Below are positions 1-9,164 of a DNA stretch of 64,000 bases, one piece after another. Source of the stretch: CAG-791 sp000431495 (GTDB taxonomy: Bacteria > Bacillota > Clostridia > Lachnospirales > Lachnospiraceae); NCBI GenBank assembly GCA_052117605.1, contig JBQKIT010000002.1. The stretch is one strand, 5' to 3'. Every line of letters begins with the position of its first letter. Within the stretch, counting starts at the first letter, position 1. The translations under genes and the position numbers were made by a program. Under the pieces are notes generated by a model. It worked only from the letters and a program-made list of their open reading frames with translations, ran no database searches and had not been told where the DNA came from.

Positions 1-314
1 TCGTGGAGATATTTCTCCAGGGCATGTGCCGCATAGAGGAAGCAGCGAAGCGGCATGTTGGGATTCCAGGTGCTCTGCTGTTCGTACATGTTGAGGTCAC
101 TGGCAAGGAGAAACGAAACATCGTTCTTCATACCCATGTAGACGACGTCCTCGATGGTGTTGAGCTGAAGATCATCCGGGTTGTCATAATCGGTTTGGTT
201 GATGGCATTGTACAGCTCAAGGGTCAGACGTTTGCGCTCTTCGGAGCCGAAGAGAGCATAGAACAATCTGTCCTTGTAGCGTCGGTTTATTTTGTTTCCT
301 GTCTTTTTCTTCAT
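1..314 (-). CDS. Rpn/PD-(D/E)XK-type nuclease, N-terminal part (runs off window)
   Basis: Reading the minus strand from an ATG at 314, 104 codons stay open to the window edge. AAGGAGA lies just upstream of the ATG. The product begins MKKKTGNKINRRYKDRLFYA and resembles the Rpn family of recombination-promoting nucleases/putative transposases (PDDEXK_2), which are common in Lachnospiraceae, often in multiple copies. Candidate catalytic residues are Asp65 (KNDVSF) and the EQQ at 78-80, which would be the D...ExQ core of the fold. The C-terminal part lies outside the window, so completeness cannot be judged. Family assignment comes from recognised sequence pattern, not from a search. Confidence 0.72.
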   Translation of the reverse strand, partial: MKKKTGNKINRRYKDRLFYALFGSEERKRLTLELYNAINQTDYDNPDDLQLNTIEDVVYMGMKNDVSFLLASDLNMYEQQSTWNPNMPLRCFLYAAHALEKYLH

Positions 315-806
315 GGAGTCTCCTTGCCGCAGAGGATCAGAGAGAATCGGTCGTGTTTCGGGTGGTCTTGACCTGGAATGTAAGGCATGAATCAGATCAG
401 AATCCGAATACAATCAGATCCTTCCGGCCTCTGCAAAATAGAATGGAATGGGATTGTTTCATGCATAGGCTTCGTTCGATAAGAATTAATGTGAATCAGA
501 GTAAGAAGAATTTGAGATGGCCGGAGCCAATAGAGAAGGTCCGGATAAAGAAAGGGAACGCAGATATGCACTTGTTGCCTGAAGTATAGCAGGCGAAGAG
601 TGTCCTGAATACTGGAAGAACTTCATAAAGATTTGGGAAGCCGGTTTGTAGATATTTTTATCGTTATCCACAATTACCTTTGACCGTCGACATTTTATCC
701 TGCTCCTGCGCCAATAAAGAGTATGGTTTTTGGCAGAATAGTGTAGAATAAAAAGATACGTCTGCCTTCAGTCGCGGCGGATAAGAAGAGAGGGAGTTGT
801 CTGCAA
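315..806. other. Intergenic stretch with no gene recognised
   Basis: This 492-bp gap separates the divergent nuclease and MATE genes. Short open frames exist on both strands (for example 486-671 minus), but none has a convincing ribosome binding site or family resemblance. It must hold the promoters of both flanking genes. I could not find a -35/-10 pair with good spacing. Confidence 0.5.
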
Positions 807-2195
807 ATGAGTGGGAAAACAGAAGTGAGGGAAGTTCGGAATATGACAGAGGGGAATCCGGCGAAGCTGATTTTCTTCTTTGCCATTCCTTTGATGCTGG
901 GAAATCTTTTTCAGCAGGTGTATACGATCACAGATACCATTATTGTCTCCAGAGGCGTAGGGGTTGATGCGCTGGCGGCACTCGGATCAGCGGACTGGTA
1001 CAATTATCTGGTGCTTGGAACGGTGCAGGGACTGACGCAGGGCTTTGCGATCCTGATGGCACAGTTTTTTGGCGGGAAGGAGTATGGGGATCTTCGGAAG
1101 GCCTGTGCTCATTCTGTGAGGCTTTCTGTGATCAGTGCGCTTCTTCTGACGGTTGTGGCGCAGCTTTCGGTGGGACCGGTGCTGACGATTCTGCATGTGG
1201 ATGCGGCAATACGCGGAGCAGCAGAGCTGTATATCCGGATCATTTTTGCAGGAATTCCGGCGCAGATGCTGTATAACTTCTGTGCATCAGAGCTGAGGGC
1301 CCTTGGCAACAGCAGAGACCCGCTGATTGCGATTGTGATTTCATCACTGCTCAATATCGTGTTGGACGTTCTGTTTGTTTTCGTCATTCCTTTTGGAATC
1401 GGCGGAGCAGCTGTGGCGACGATTCTGGCACAGGCCGTTTCCGGCGTGTATTGCCTTTTCGTTGTGCGGAGGGTGGAATACCTTCATTTCTCTGCAGAGG
1501 ATGGAAGAGGAAATCCGCAGATGGACGGAAGGCTGATGAAGCTGGCTCTTCCTGTGATGCTGATGAATAATATCATTGCCATCGGCGGAATGATTGTGAA
1601 TTCCGTAGTCAATCAGCTTGGAGTCGCTTTTGTTGCGGGATACACTGCCACCAATAAGCTGTATGGGGCGTTGGAAATGGCGGCGCTTGCGTATGGCTAT
1701 GCCATGCTGACTTATATTGGGCAAAATCTCGGAGCTGGGCGTTACGAGAGAATCCGGCGAGGATTTCGTGATGCGCTGCTGATTGCATTTGCGACGAGTG
1801 CATTGATCGGGGGCGTTATGATTCTGCTCCGGCATCAGATCATCGGACTGTTCATTCCTGCGTCCGGAGAGGAAGCGGTGCAGGCGACAGGCTATGCAAT
1901 CCAGTATCTCATCATTATGAGCTCCGCGCTGTTCATTCTCTATCTTCTGTATGTGGCACGAAGCACTCTTCAGGGCCTTGGCAACACCAGAATGCCGATG
2001 GTTTCCGGGCTTGCCGAGTTTGCCATGCGAACTTTCATGGCAATCGTGATGACAAGATTCCTTGGAGGAGTTGCCGTGATGTGGGGAGAGATTCTGGCAT
2101 GGGTTGGTGCAGATCTGGTATTGGTCGGAGCTCTGCTCCGCGAATTCCGGAAGCTTAAGAAGCTAGAGCAGAACCAACAGGAACAGAATACATAA
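807..2195 (+). CDS. MATE family multidrug/toxin efflux transporter
   Basis: A 462-residue, very hydrophobic protein with the twelve-helix pattern of MATE antiporters. The N-terminal segment (MTEGNPAKLIFFFAIPLMLG, residues 13-32) and the following QQVYTITDTIIVSR are typical of Firmicute NorM/MepA-like members. The second half repeats the bundle, with LALPVMLMNN near residue 247. Such proteins export cationic drugs or metabolites using a Na+ or H+ gradient. ATG at 807 is preceded by GGGAG; an alternative ATG at 843 would remove only a polar leader. The gene stands alone between the nuclease and the glycan locus, so no substrate can be inferred. Confidence 0.9.
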   Translation: MSGKTEVREVRNMTEGNPAKLIFFFAIPLMLGNLFQQVYTITDTIIVSRGVGVDALAALGSADWYNYLVLGTVQGLTQGFAILMAQFFGGKEYGDLRKACAHSVRLSVISALLLTVVAQLSVGPVLTILHVDAAIRGAAELYIRIIFAGIPAQMLYNFCASELRALGNSRDPLIAIVISSLLNIVLDVLFVFVIPFGIGGAAVATILAQAVSGVYCLFVVRRVEYLHFSAEDGRGNPQMDGRLMKLALPVMLMNNIIAIGGMIVNSVVNQLGVAFVAGYTATNKLYGALEMAALAYGYAMLTYIGQNLGAGRYERIRRGFRDALLIAFATSALIGGVMILLRHQIIGLFIPASGEEAVQATGYAIQYLIIMSSALFILYLLYVARSTLQGLGNTRMPMVSGLAEFAMRTFMAIVMTRFLGGVAVMWGEILAWVGADLVLVGALLREFRKLKKLEQNQQEQNT

Positions 2196-2206
2196 TAATT
2201 CGGAAA

Positions 2207-2260
2207 ATTTTTTGAAAGAAAATCCCCCGGAAGCAGTGGAAAAGCTGCATCCGGGGGATT
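2207..2260 (-). terminator. Intrinsic terminator, minus strand
   Basis: A stem pairs AATCCCCCGGAAGCAG (2221-2236) with CTGCATCCGGGGGATT (2245-2260). Read on the minus strand it is followed by a T-rich tail (TTTTCTTTC), so it fits the end of the glycan-utilisation operon. On the plus strand, downstream of the MATE gene, there is no U-tract after the stem. Confidence 0.7.
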
Positions 2261-2262
2261 CC

Positions 2263-2336
2263 TGCGTCCGAAAAGAAAGGTCGGAGCCTTGTTGCGTCCG
2301 AAAAGAAAGGTCGGAGCCTTGTTGTGTCCGGAAAGG
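2263..2336. repeat. 30-bp tandem repeat, 2.4 copies
   Basis: Two exact consecutive copies (2263-2292 and 2293-2322) of a 30-bp unit starting TGCGTCCGAAAAGAAAGG are followed by a partial third copy (2323-2336). They lie between the terminator and the stop codon of the GH35-like gene. Exact identity suggests recent slippage or duplication. Confidence 0.9.
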
Positions 2337-2345
2337 AGTCCTGGA

Positions 2346-2394
2346 GTCATAACCCGGACAGGTCAGGGATCAGGCGTAAGTCATAACCCGGACA
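2346..2394. repeat. 15-bp direct repeat pair across the GH35 stop codon
   Basis: GTCATAACCCGGACA occurs at 2346-2360 and again at 2380-2394. The second copy lies inside the 3' end of the GH35-like gene, the first just past it. The pair may mark a small duplication that reset the gene's end. Confidence 0.75.
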
Positions 2395-3971
2395 AGGAGA
2401 AGCTCCGGCTTGTCAAAGGAAAGCGAAGCGGTCTCGTCTCCGTTCAGAATGCGGGAAGGATGCCAGTTTCCGTCGGAGAAGCGGCCCTCCTCCACCCGCA
2501 GAAGATCCAGATTCGGTGCGGAAGGATCCGCGGACTCCGGATGCAGGCGGCAGCCGGAGAACATGCAGTAGAAGGATTCTTCATTGATCTGCAGAACGAG
2601 GGCGTAGCCATTGGCCTGAAGCTCTCCGTTTTGCTTTTGGAAGTCGCATCGGAACTGTACCTGGCCAAAGGAAAGAATGTTGTCCGATGCACGCTCTCCG
2701 ATCGCAGCCTGCAGCTGATCCGTTCCATAATGAGAAGCGAGCATGGGAATCAGCTCCTTCAGGGAGCCAGCTGCCCAGGAGAATTCTTCTTCATTCTGCG
2801 GCGCGGACAGAAGCGGATCCGAAGGATCGGCACCAAACAGGGCAATTGCGCCGGCATCAAAGGGCTGGCCCATATCCTCTACTGCAAAGGGGCCGAAGCA
2901 GCAGGCGTGGTAATGCCCGATGGCGTAAACCATCCGCGCAGCCAGATGCGAGTGCGTGGAGGTTTCCACGATGCAGAGCGGATTGTCTGGTCTCGCATAT
3001 TCCTCACAGACATCAAGAAAATTGCGGACATAAATATCCGGCGCGATCAGATCAATATGAGGTGCAGCAGCCTTCCAGATGTCAATCACCTCCGCAACAG
3101 GACCGCCGGAGGGATACTCGCCGGGAGAACCTCCTTGAGAAAGCCATGCGTTGACGAACATCGGAAGATCGTATTCCGCTCTTCCTGCAGCAGCAACCTG
3201 ATCCACAAAGCGAGCCGTCCAGTAGGTCTGGAAGGCTTCCTCTGCGTGTTCACCGAAGCAGGAGGACCAGGACTGCCCTTTTTCTTCAGAAACGGCACCG
3301 ATGGCACCGATGGAAGCATCCGGATTGGTGTGATGCTCCGCTGCAGCTGACAGGGCACGAAGAAAATCCTCCGGAACCGGATCCAGGAAGCGGCGATCCG
3401 CCTCTGCAGAGCGTTCTCGTGCCGTGCCCATGATGCCGGTTTCATTTTCCACCTGCACCATCACAACGGTGTGCTCCTGCTCATCAAATTCGCGAAGATG
3501 CTGCATCAGCGCAGCAAACGCGCGGCAGTCTGCTGCCAATGTTTCTTCGCCAAATACCGACAAGGTCGTGTATTCCATGTGGAAGAAGGATTCCAGGATA
3601 ACCTTGTTGCAGGAGGGCTTTACCTGCGCGCGAGGGAATCGGACAAGGTCCTTCTTGACCCATTCGGGAGCATAGCTGCACTGCGCATTTTTAAAGCTTC
3701 CGAACCATAGGAAAACAATCTTCTTTTCATGCATTCTGGCCTGACGGATCAGAAGATCCACCAGAAGAAAATTGTAGTCGCCTTCCTTTTCCTCCACCAT
3801 TTCCCAGGTAACAGGAAGCACCAGCGTGTTGAGATTCAGGCGGTCAGCCTTCTCCCAGATGGGCTCCATGTATTTCGGACTGGAGGAGCTGGAATTATGT
3901 ACCTCGCCGGCAATCAGGATCGGCGGATCCAGCCATTCCGACGCAGAAAAACGCAAATGATTTCGTGTCAT
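2370..3971 (-). CDS. GH35-like (DUF5597-type) beta-galactosidase-family glycosidase
   Basis: This 533-residue protein has the TIM-barrel signature of the GH35/GH42-like enzymes that carry a DUF5597 C-terminal region, such as Bgl35A-type xyloglucan beta-galactosidases. The motif QVENE (residues 173-177) supplies the presumed acid/base Glu177. IVETSTH near residue 336 supplies the presumed nucleophile Glu336. There is no signal peptide, so it should act on imported oligosaccharides in the cytoplasm. ATG at 3971 has a strong AAAGGAGGT site. It is the last gene of the minus-strand operon, 15 bp after the GH3 gene. Exact substrate (galactosyl or related side chains) is an inference. Confidence 0.78.
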   Translation of the reverse strand: MTRNHLRFSASEWLDPPILIAGEVHNSSSSSPKYMEPIWEKADRLNLNTLVLPVTWEMVEEKEGDYNFLLVDLLIRQARMHEKKIVFLWFGSFKNAQCSYAPEWVKKDLVRFPRAQVKPSCNKVILESFFHMEYTTLSVFGEETLAADCRAFAALMQHLREFDEQEHTVVMVQVENETGIMGTARERSAEADRRFLDPVPEDFLRALSAAAEHHTNPDASIGAIGAVSEEKGQSWSSCFGEHAEEAFQTYWTARFVDQVAAAGRAEYDLPMFVNAWLSQGGSPGEYPSGGPVAEVIDIWKAAAPHIDLIAPDIYVRNFLDVCEEYARPDNPLCIVETSTHSHLAARMVYAIGHYHACCFGPFAVEDMGQPFDAGAIALFGADPSDPLLSAPQNEEEFSWAAGSLKELIPMLASHYGTDQLQAAIGERASDNILSFGQVQFRCDFQKQNGELQANGYALVLQINEESFYCMFSGCRLHPESADPSAPNLDLLRVEEGRFSDGNWHPSRILNGDETASLSFDKPELLLVRVMTYA

Positions 3972-3986
3972 GAGAGTACCTCCTTT

Positions 3987-6206
3987 TTATTCAAGCGTGA
4001 ACTCCGCGCACTCGGATACGGCGCTGGAATTCCCGATCATGACGCGGAATAGACCGGGCTCCGAACCGAAGCTTCCGTCTGCGCGGGTAAATGCGAGCAT
4101 ATCCGGAGTAATGGGAAAGTTTACCGTTTTCTTCTCACCGGGCTGCAGTGTCACCTTTCGGAAGCCCTTCAGCTCTTTGACCGGACGGACAACGCTTGCC
4201 GTCACATCCTGCAGGTAGAGCTGGATGGTTTCGGTTCCTGCAAAGGAGCCGGTGTTTTCCACCTCAACCGAGGCCTGCAGACTGTTAGTACCGGAGTCCT
4301 CACTGAGAACGGTATCAGACAGAGACACTCCGGAAACGGAGAAGTCTGTGTACGACAGACCGAATCCAAACGGATACAGGGGCTCGTTGGGAATGTCGGT
4401 ATATTTGGAGGAAAAACGGGGATCGGCATTCGGTCCAACGGGCCTTCCGGTTGCAAAATGATTGTAGCTGACAGGAAGCTGTCCGACGCAGTAGGGGAAG
4501 CTCATCGGAAGCTTTCCCTGCGGAGCAGTTTTGCCGGTCAGAACATCAAGAATGGCGTGCCCGCCCTCGGTTCCGGGAAGCCAGACCTCCAGGATCGCTT
4601 TGGCCTTCTGCGAAATTTCGCGAAGATCGAGCGGCCGGCCGTTGAAGAGAACCACGACAATGTTCGGATTCACCTCATATACGGCACGGAACAGCTCCAT
4701 CTGAATTTCCGGAAGATCCAGGAAGGCACGGCTCGTTGCTTCGCCGGACTGAAGGAAATGCTCGCCAAGCGGCATGACAACAAGCTCGGCTTCCCTGGCA
4801 GCCTGAATTGCGGCAGCCTTCATTTCAGACAGCTCTTCGGCAGAAAATGTCTGATTGACCGATCCGGTAAATCCGGTGAGAACAACGTCATTTCCAAGAA
4901 CCGGGCAGCCCGGAGTGAAGCTTGTGCGGGATGCATCCATGCATTCTTCTGCGGCATCCTGAATGGAAACGGTATCTTTGGGATCGCCGGTAATGGCCCA
5001 GCTCGACTGCAGCTCCCTGTTCTGTGTATAGGGGCCGATGAAGGCGATTTTCTTCGACAGATCCAGAGGAAGAAGACCGTCGTTCTTCAGAAGGACGAAG
5101 CTCTCCGAAGCCGCTTTTCTTGCAAGTGCCCGGTGCTCTCTGCAGAGAATCACTTCTTTTTCCTTTTCCGCATCTGCGTCCTTATAGGGATTCTCGAACA
5201 GCCCGAGATCGTTTTTCAGCTTCAGAATACGAAGCACGCATTCATCGATTGCGGATTCGTCGACTTCGCCGTCTTCTACGAGAGATTTCAGATTCCCTGC
5301 ATAGCAGCCGGACATCATGTCGATGTCTACGCCGGCCTGAATGGCCTTCAGGGCAGCATCTCTTTCGTCCGCGGCGTAGCCGTGTCGGATCATTTCCGGA
5401 ATGGCGGTAAAGTCTGTGATGAGAACCCCATCAAAGCCAAATTCCCCGCGAAGAATCTTCTTCATCAGCCACTGATTTCCGGTGGCAGGAATGTCGTTCA
5501 CCGTGTTGAAGCTGGTCATGACAAGCTTTACACCTGCATCCACAGCAGCCTTGTAGGAAGGAAGATAGTAGTCGCGCAGTGTCCGTTCGCAGAGCTCTAC
5601 CGTATTGTAATCGCGGCCTGCCTGCGCAGCGCCGTATGCGGCAAAATGCTTGACGCAGGCAGCGATTTTGCCGGAGGCCTTCACGTCATCGCCCTGGAAG
5701 CCTTTCACGATTTCAGCGGCAAACAGGCTGTTGAGGTACGGGTCCTCTCCGGTGGATTCCATAACTCTGCCCCACCTGGCGTCCCGCACAAGATCCACCA
5801 TAGGCGCAAAGGTCACATGCAGGCCGCTTGCGGCGGCTTCTTTTGCGGCAGCAGCCGCGCACTCGCCGGACAAAGTAGGATCAAAGGTGGCACCCTGGGC
5901 AAGAGGTGCCGGGAAGACGGTTTTCAGACCATGAATGACATCCAGCATGAACAGCATGGGAATGTGGTGTGGCTGTACGGACATTGCCTTGTCCTGAATG
6001 GCTTTTAACGTGTCTGCACCGTAGGATCCGAGAATCGTTCCTGCGGATTGAAGGTCCTTCACATCTACACCGAAGTTCTGTGCCGGGCCCGTGAGTGTTC
6101 CTTTCTCGTCCTCCGTAAAGAAAAGTCCCATTACCTGAAACATCTGATCGATTTTCTCCTGGAGGCTCATGTCGTGTAACAGTTCGGTTAGTTGCTGTTC
6201 TTTCAT
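3987..6206 (-). CDS. Glycoside hydrolase family 3 beta-glycosidase (BglX-like)
   Basis: A 739-residue GH3 enzyme with the usual order: an N-terminal barrel containing MLDVIHG, the KHFAAYG motif near residue 186 and the nucleophile Asp265 in VLITDF; an alpha/beta sandwich with LFNGRPL and LPGTEGG; and a C-terminal fibronectin-III-like domain from about residue 640. Length matches BglX-type beta-glucosidases/beta-xylosidases. No signal peptide is present, unlike periplasmic BglX of Gram-negatives, so cytoplasmic hydrolysis of oligosaccharides is expected. ATG at 6206 follows AAGGA. It sits between the GH43 and GH35-like genes, which supports a role in removing terminal glucosyl or xylosyl residues from imported glycans. 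Confidence 0.92.
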   Translation of the reverse strand: MKEQQLTELLHDMSLQEKIDQMFQVMGLFFTEDEKGTLTGPAQNFGVDVKDLQSAGTILGSYGADTLKAIQDKAMSVQPHHIPMLFMLDVIHGLKTVFPAPLAQGATFDPTLSGECAAAAAKEAAASGLHVTFAPMVDLVRDARWGRVMESTGEDPYLNSLFAAEIVKGFQGDDVKASGKIAACVKHFAAYGAAQAGRDYNTVELCERTLRDYYLPSYKAAVDAGVKLVMTSFNTVNDIPATGNQWLMKKILRGEFGFDGVLITDFTAIPEMIRHGYAADERDAALKAIQAGVDIDMMSGCYAGNLKSLVEDGEVDESAIDECVLRILKLKNDLGLFENPYKDADAEKEKEVILCREHRALARKAASESFVLLKNDGLLPLDLSKKIAFIGPYTQNRELQSSWAITGDPKDTVSIQDAAEECMDASRTSFTPGCPVLGNDVVLTGFTGSVNQTFSAEELSEMKAAAIQAAREAELVVMPLGEHFLQSGEATSRAFLDLPEIQMELFRAVYEVNPNIVVVLFNGRPLDLREISQKAKAILEVWLPGTEGGHAILDVLTGKTAPQGKLPMSFPYCVGQLPVSYNHFATGRPVGPNADPRFSSKYTDIPNEPLYPFGFGLSYTDFSVSGVSLSDTVLSEDSGTNSLQASVEVENTGSFAGTETIQLYLQDVTASVVRPVKELKGFRKVTLQPGEKKTVNFPITPDMLAFTRADGSFGSEPGLFRVMIGNSSAVSECAEFTLE

Positions 6207-6254
6207 ACGTTCCTTTCCTGCCGCAGAGCGGCATCTGCGAAAAAAAGCGGGTGA

Positions 6255-6350
6255 GATATCTGTCTAATGAAGCAATTTCGCCTGAATTACAAATATCTGC
6301 CCGACATCGTTCCCATGAGAATTGGTTATGGAAGCTGTCGGACAGATATC
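6255..6350. promoter_or_regulatory. Three copies of an ATATCTGYC motif between GH43 and GH3 genes
   Basis: GATATCTGTC at 6255-6264 is an exact inverted copy of GACAGATATC at 6341-6350. A third copy, ATATCTGCCCGACATC (6292-6307), pairs with 6334-6349 at 14 of 16 positions. The stretch could be an internal operator or an mRNA-processing hairpin lowering GH3 expression relative to GH43. No U-tract is obvious. Confidence 0.45.
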
Positions 6351-6380
6351 AGAAAAATACGAAAAACGGTGGTAAAACAA

Positions 6381-8195
6381 TTATGGAAGATAAATCACTT
6401 TTGTTCCGTGTGTAATGCCGGTTTTGCCGAAGGCATCCACGCGCACATAGACAGGCTGTCCCTTGATCAGGGCGCCGATCTGTGCCTGCCCGCTGAAAAT
6501 ACGGTCACTGTGGTAGAGCTTATCCGGTGCAAAACCCCAGAGGACGTTGTAGCCGTCGGTCAGAGGATCTTCCGAGGTAATGGTGACCGTCATGTCAAGA
6601 TCACCGGTGCGCTCTGCCTGGTACGAAGGCACCCTGGGAAGCTCGCCGTTCTTCTTTCCGAAGACGCGCAGACCTGAGATGCAAGGCTGGACTCCGAACG
6701 GCACCTCCAGAATGGTGAGCTTTAAGTAGCGGACTTCCACACCTTCCTCCATGTCCACATAGTCATTCGGAAGGTTGGTCTCTGCTTCGGACTTGTCTGC
6801 AATGACAAAATAATTCTCACCGTCGCAGGAGCCATTCAGAATCCAGCGTGTGACATGCCTGCGCTCGTCGATGCAGCGCTCTTCATTCTCCGGAATCGGC
6901 CGGGGCAAAGGAAGATCCAGCTTGTCGTCTGCGAAATTGACCTGAATGCCGCGAACATCGAGAGCCTCGCCGAGATCCATCCGGATCCATTCGCCGGGAC
7001 GATTGGAAGCTGCCTTCCAGAAGGTCTGGACATCCTCTTCGCTGACTCTTGCTGCGGGGTGACCGGCTGCTTCGGAGGAAGCCTGCACCCTTGCACCGCG
7101 GGAGAGAAGCATGTAATCCGGCTCTGCCATAGGATCCAGAACCCCTTCTTCTACGCGGATCGGCCAGTCGCCGTAGCGCTGGTTGCAGAACAGGACGCCA
7201 TCTTTGTCAAAGCCTGCGGGCCAGATGCCGACGCGGCGCTCGAACATGTGAGAGACACTGATGCGCATGCTGGCTGTGTGCCAGAGGTTGCCGTGTCGGT
7301 CCTCTGCCGTGGAACCGTGACCGGCACCCGGAAGGAAGCCGCCCGGCTCATAGGAATACGGATTGTTGGCAGCGGGATGGAACGGTCCGAGCGGAGAATC
7401 GGATTCGTAGACGCCGTTGCTGTAAATATTATATTCGGTTCCGGGGCAGGCATACTGAAGGTAGTATCTGCCGTTGTGCTTGTTCATCCAGGCACCCTCG
7501 ATGAACGGCATGCGGGAGAAGAGGCCCTTGAGGCCGGTGATTTCGCTTTCAGGGACTGTGGAACGATCCTTGCCGGTCTGCGTCAGAAATTCATCCAGAG
7601 CCTTCTCAATTTCTTCCTCCGTGCGGGGCGGTGCACTGTGGTTTTCTCCATTTCTTTCATAGCCAAGGTGAAAGGGATCGCCGTAGATCAGTTCGTGCGT
7701 TTTGCCAATCCGCTTCATCGTAGCAGGATCAAGCTCTACTCCGTAGATCGGAGTTGTGTTGTTGCAGCCATAGTAGAAGTAAAATCTTCCGTCATCATCA
7801 ACGAACAGAGCAGGGTCCCAGAAATCAAAGGTTCCCGGGATCTTCTCATAGGGTCCGTTCAGAATATCCCTGGTGCGGTAGAAATCGCAGATGACGCCTC
7901 TTCTGGAGGCACAGAAGTAAACATAGTCACCGACAACGGTAACATCCGGGGCGTAATCATAAAGAGGAAGCTCCTTGGGAAGAGGATGTAAGTCCCAGTG
8001 AACAAGGTCATCGGAGAACCAGACGGAAAGCGTCATGGAAGCAAATATATAATATCTTCCCTGAAAGAGAATCATCGAAGGATCGGCCGCTTCGCGTGAA
8101 ATCTGAATGGCCGGTGCATCCGGTCCGGCAAAGACCGGGTCCGGACGGATAAACTGATATTTGTAATCAACATTGATCGGGTTACAGTAATGCAT
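6381..8195 (-). CDS. Glycoside hydrolase family 43 enzyme with F5/8-type C domain
   Basis: This 604-residue protein starts with a five-bladed propeller of GH43 type (beta-xylosidase/alpha-L-arabinofuranosidase family). The three catalytic acids are visible: Asp38 in AADPSMI, Asp127 in FWDPALF, and Glu233 in FIEGAW. Residues about 350-510 form a discoidin/F5-8 type C sugar-binding domain (WIRMDLGEALDVRGIQV), followed by a fibronectin-III-like tail. No signal peptide is seen, so it probably works on imported oligosaccharides. ATG at 8195 follows AAAGG. Position directly after the permease genes fits a xylan- or arabinan-derived substrate. Subfamily cannot be fixed by eye. Confidence 0.88.
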   Translation of the reverse strand: MHYCNPINVDYKYQFIRPDPVFAGPDAPAIQISREAADPSMILFQGRYYIFASMTLSVWFSDDLVHWDLHPLPKELPLYDYAPDVTVVGDYVYFCASRRGVICDFYRTRDILNGPYEKIPGTFDFWDPALFVDDDGRFYFYYGCNNTTPIYGVELDPATMKRIGKTHELIYGDPFHLGYERNGENHSAPPRTEEEIEKALDEFLTQTGKDRSTVPESEITGLKGLFSRMPFIEGAWMNKHNGRYYLQYACPGTEYNIYSNGVYESDSPLGPFHPAANNPYSYEPGGFLPGAGHGSTAEDRHGNLWHTASMRISVSHMFERRVGIWPAGFDKDGVLFCNQRYGDWPIRVEEGVLDPMAEPDYMLLSRGARVQASSEAAGHPAARVSEEDVQTFWKAASNRPGEWIRMDLGEALDVRGIQVNFADDKLDLPLPRPIPENEERCIDERRHVTRWILNGSCDGENYFVIADKSEAETNLPNDYVDMEEGVEVRYLKLTILEVPFGVQPCISGLRVFGKKNGELPRVPSYQAERTGDLDMTVTITSEDPLTDGYNVLWGFAPDKLYHSDRIFSGQAQIGALIKGQPVYVRVDAFGKTGITHGTKVIYLP

Positions 8196-8288
8196 GGTGC
8201 TTACCTTTCTGGCCGCAGAGAAACTGCGGCCTGATGAGTTTGGTAAAATGCTGCGAGGACAGCAGACCGGAAAGCAATGGACAGGGTA

Positions 8289-9146
8289 TCAGCCCTTGAT
8301 TCCTTGCATCTTGATGCCTTCTACGAAATAGCGCTGGCAGATGAAGAAGATGACCAGTACAGGAAGCGTCATAATCAGAGCAACTGCCATCATCTGACCA
8401 ATTTTGGTGGTACCCATGGAGGAGTTCAGGAACTGAAGACCGATGGATACGGTGAAGTTCTTGGTGGAGTTCAGGTAGATCAACGGATTGAAGAAGTCAT
8501 TCCAGTTGTATACCAGAGACATGACGCCGACACACATCGAAACCGGCTTAACGGAAGGAAGCATGATGTGTGTAAAGGTCTGAAAGGAGGATGCTCCGTC
8601 AATCATGGCAGCTTCGTTCAGCTCCTTCGGGAGAGAAAGGAAGAACTGCCGGTACAGGAAGATGTTGTAGGCACCGCCTCCGAGAATGGACGGAATGATC
8701 AGCGGAAGGTAGGTGTCCACCATTCCCATCTTGTAGTACAGAAGATACTGCGGAATCAGCGTAACCTGTGAAGGCAGCATCATGGTTGCCATGAGGCAGG
8801 TATACCAGAACTTGGAGCCCTTGCAGGGGAACTTGGCAAAGCCGTACGCGACAAAGGCAGAAGAGAGTACCGTGCCGACCGTGTTGACGACTACAAGGAA
8901 AAGCGTATTCAGAGTAAAGCGTCCGAAGTCAGCGGCTGCAAGGCCGTTGGTGAAGTTGGAGACCAGCCACCTCTTCGGGAAGATGGTGGGCGGGAAGGTG
9001 TATGCCTCTGCCGTGGATTTAAAGGAGGTGGTTACCATCCAGAAAAAAGGAAAAATACTGACAATGGCACACAGGATCAGGATGATATAAATGATCGTCA
9101 TCTGAAGACGATGCGTCTGTGTTTTGGATAAGGTTCTGTTCTTCAT
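8289..9146 (-). CDS. Carbohydrate ABC transporter permease (MalG type)
   Basis: A 285-residue membrane protein with six predicted helices and the cytoplasmic EAA loop near residue 195 (ELNEAAMIDGASSFQTF), the site that docks the ATPase. It ends in the family-typical C-terminal segment (QRYFVEGIKMQGIKG). With the permease encoded just upstream it forms the membrane channel of a CUT1 sugar importer. AAAGGAG precedes the ATG at 9146. Gene order binding protein, MalF-like, MalG-like is standard. No ATPase gene is in the operon, so a shared MsmK/UgpC-type ATPase from elsewhere is expected. Confidence 0.93.
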   Translation of the reverse strand: MKNRTLSKTQTHRLQMTIIYIILILCAIVSIFPFFWMVTTSFKSTAEAYTFPPTIFPKRWLVSNFTNGLAAADFGRFTLNTLFLVVVNTVGTVLSSAFVAYGFAKFPCKGSKFWYTCLMATMMLPSQVTLIPQYLLYYKMGMVDTYLPLIIPSILGGGAYNIFLYRQFFLSLPKELNEAAMIDGASSFQTFTHIMLPSVKPVSMCVGVMSLVYNWNDFFNPLIYLNSTKNFTVSIGLQFLNSSMGTTKIGQMMAVALIMTLPVLVIFFICQRYFVEGIKMQGIKG

Positions 9147-9164
9147 TTCTTGTGCTCCTTTGCC

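Noticed and set aside
486..671. Minus-strand frame of 61 codons in the first intergenic region.
   Set aside because: Low-complexity Ser/Leu-rich product, no ribosome binding site, no family resemblance.
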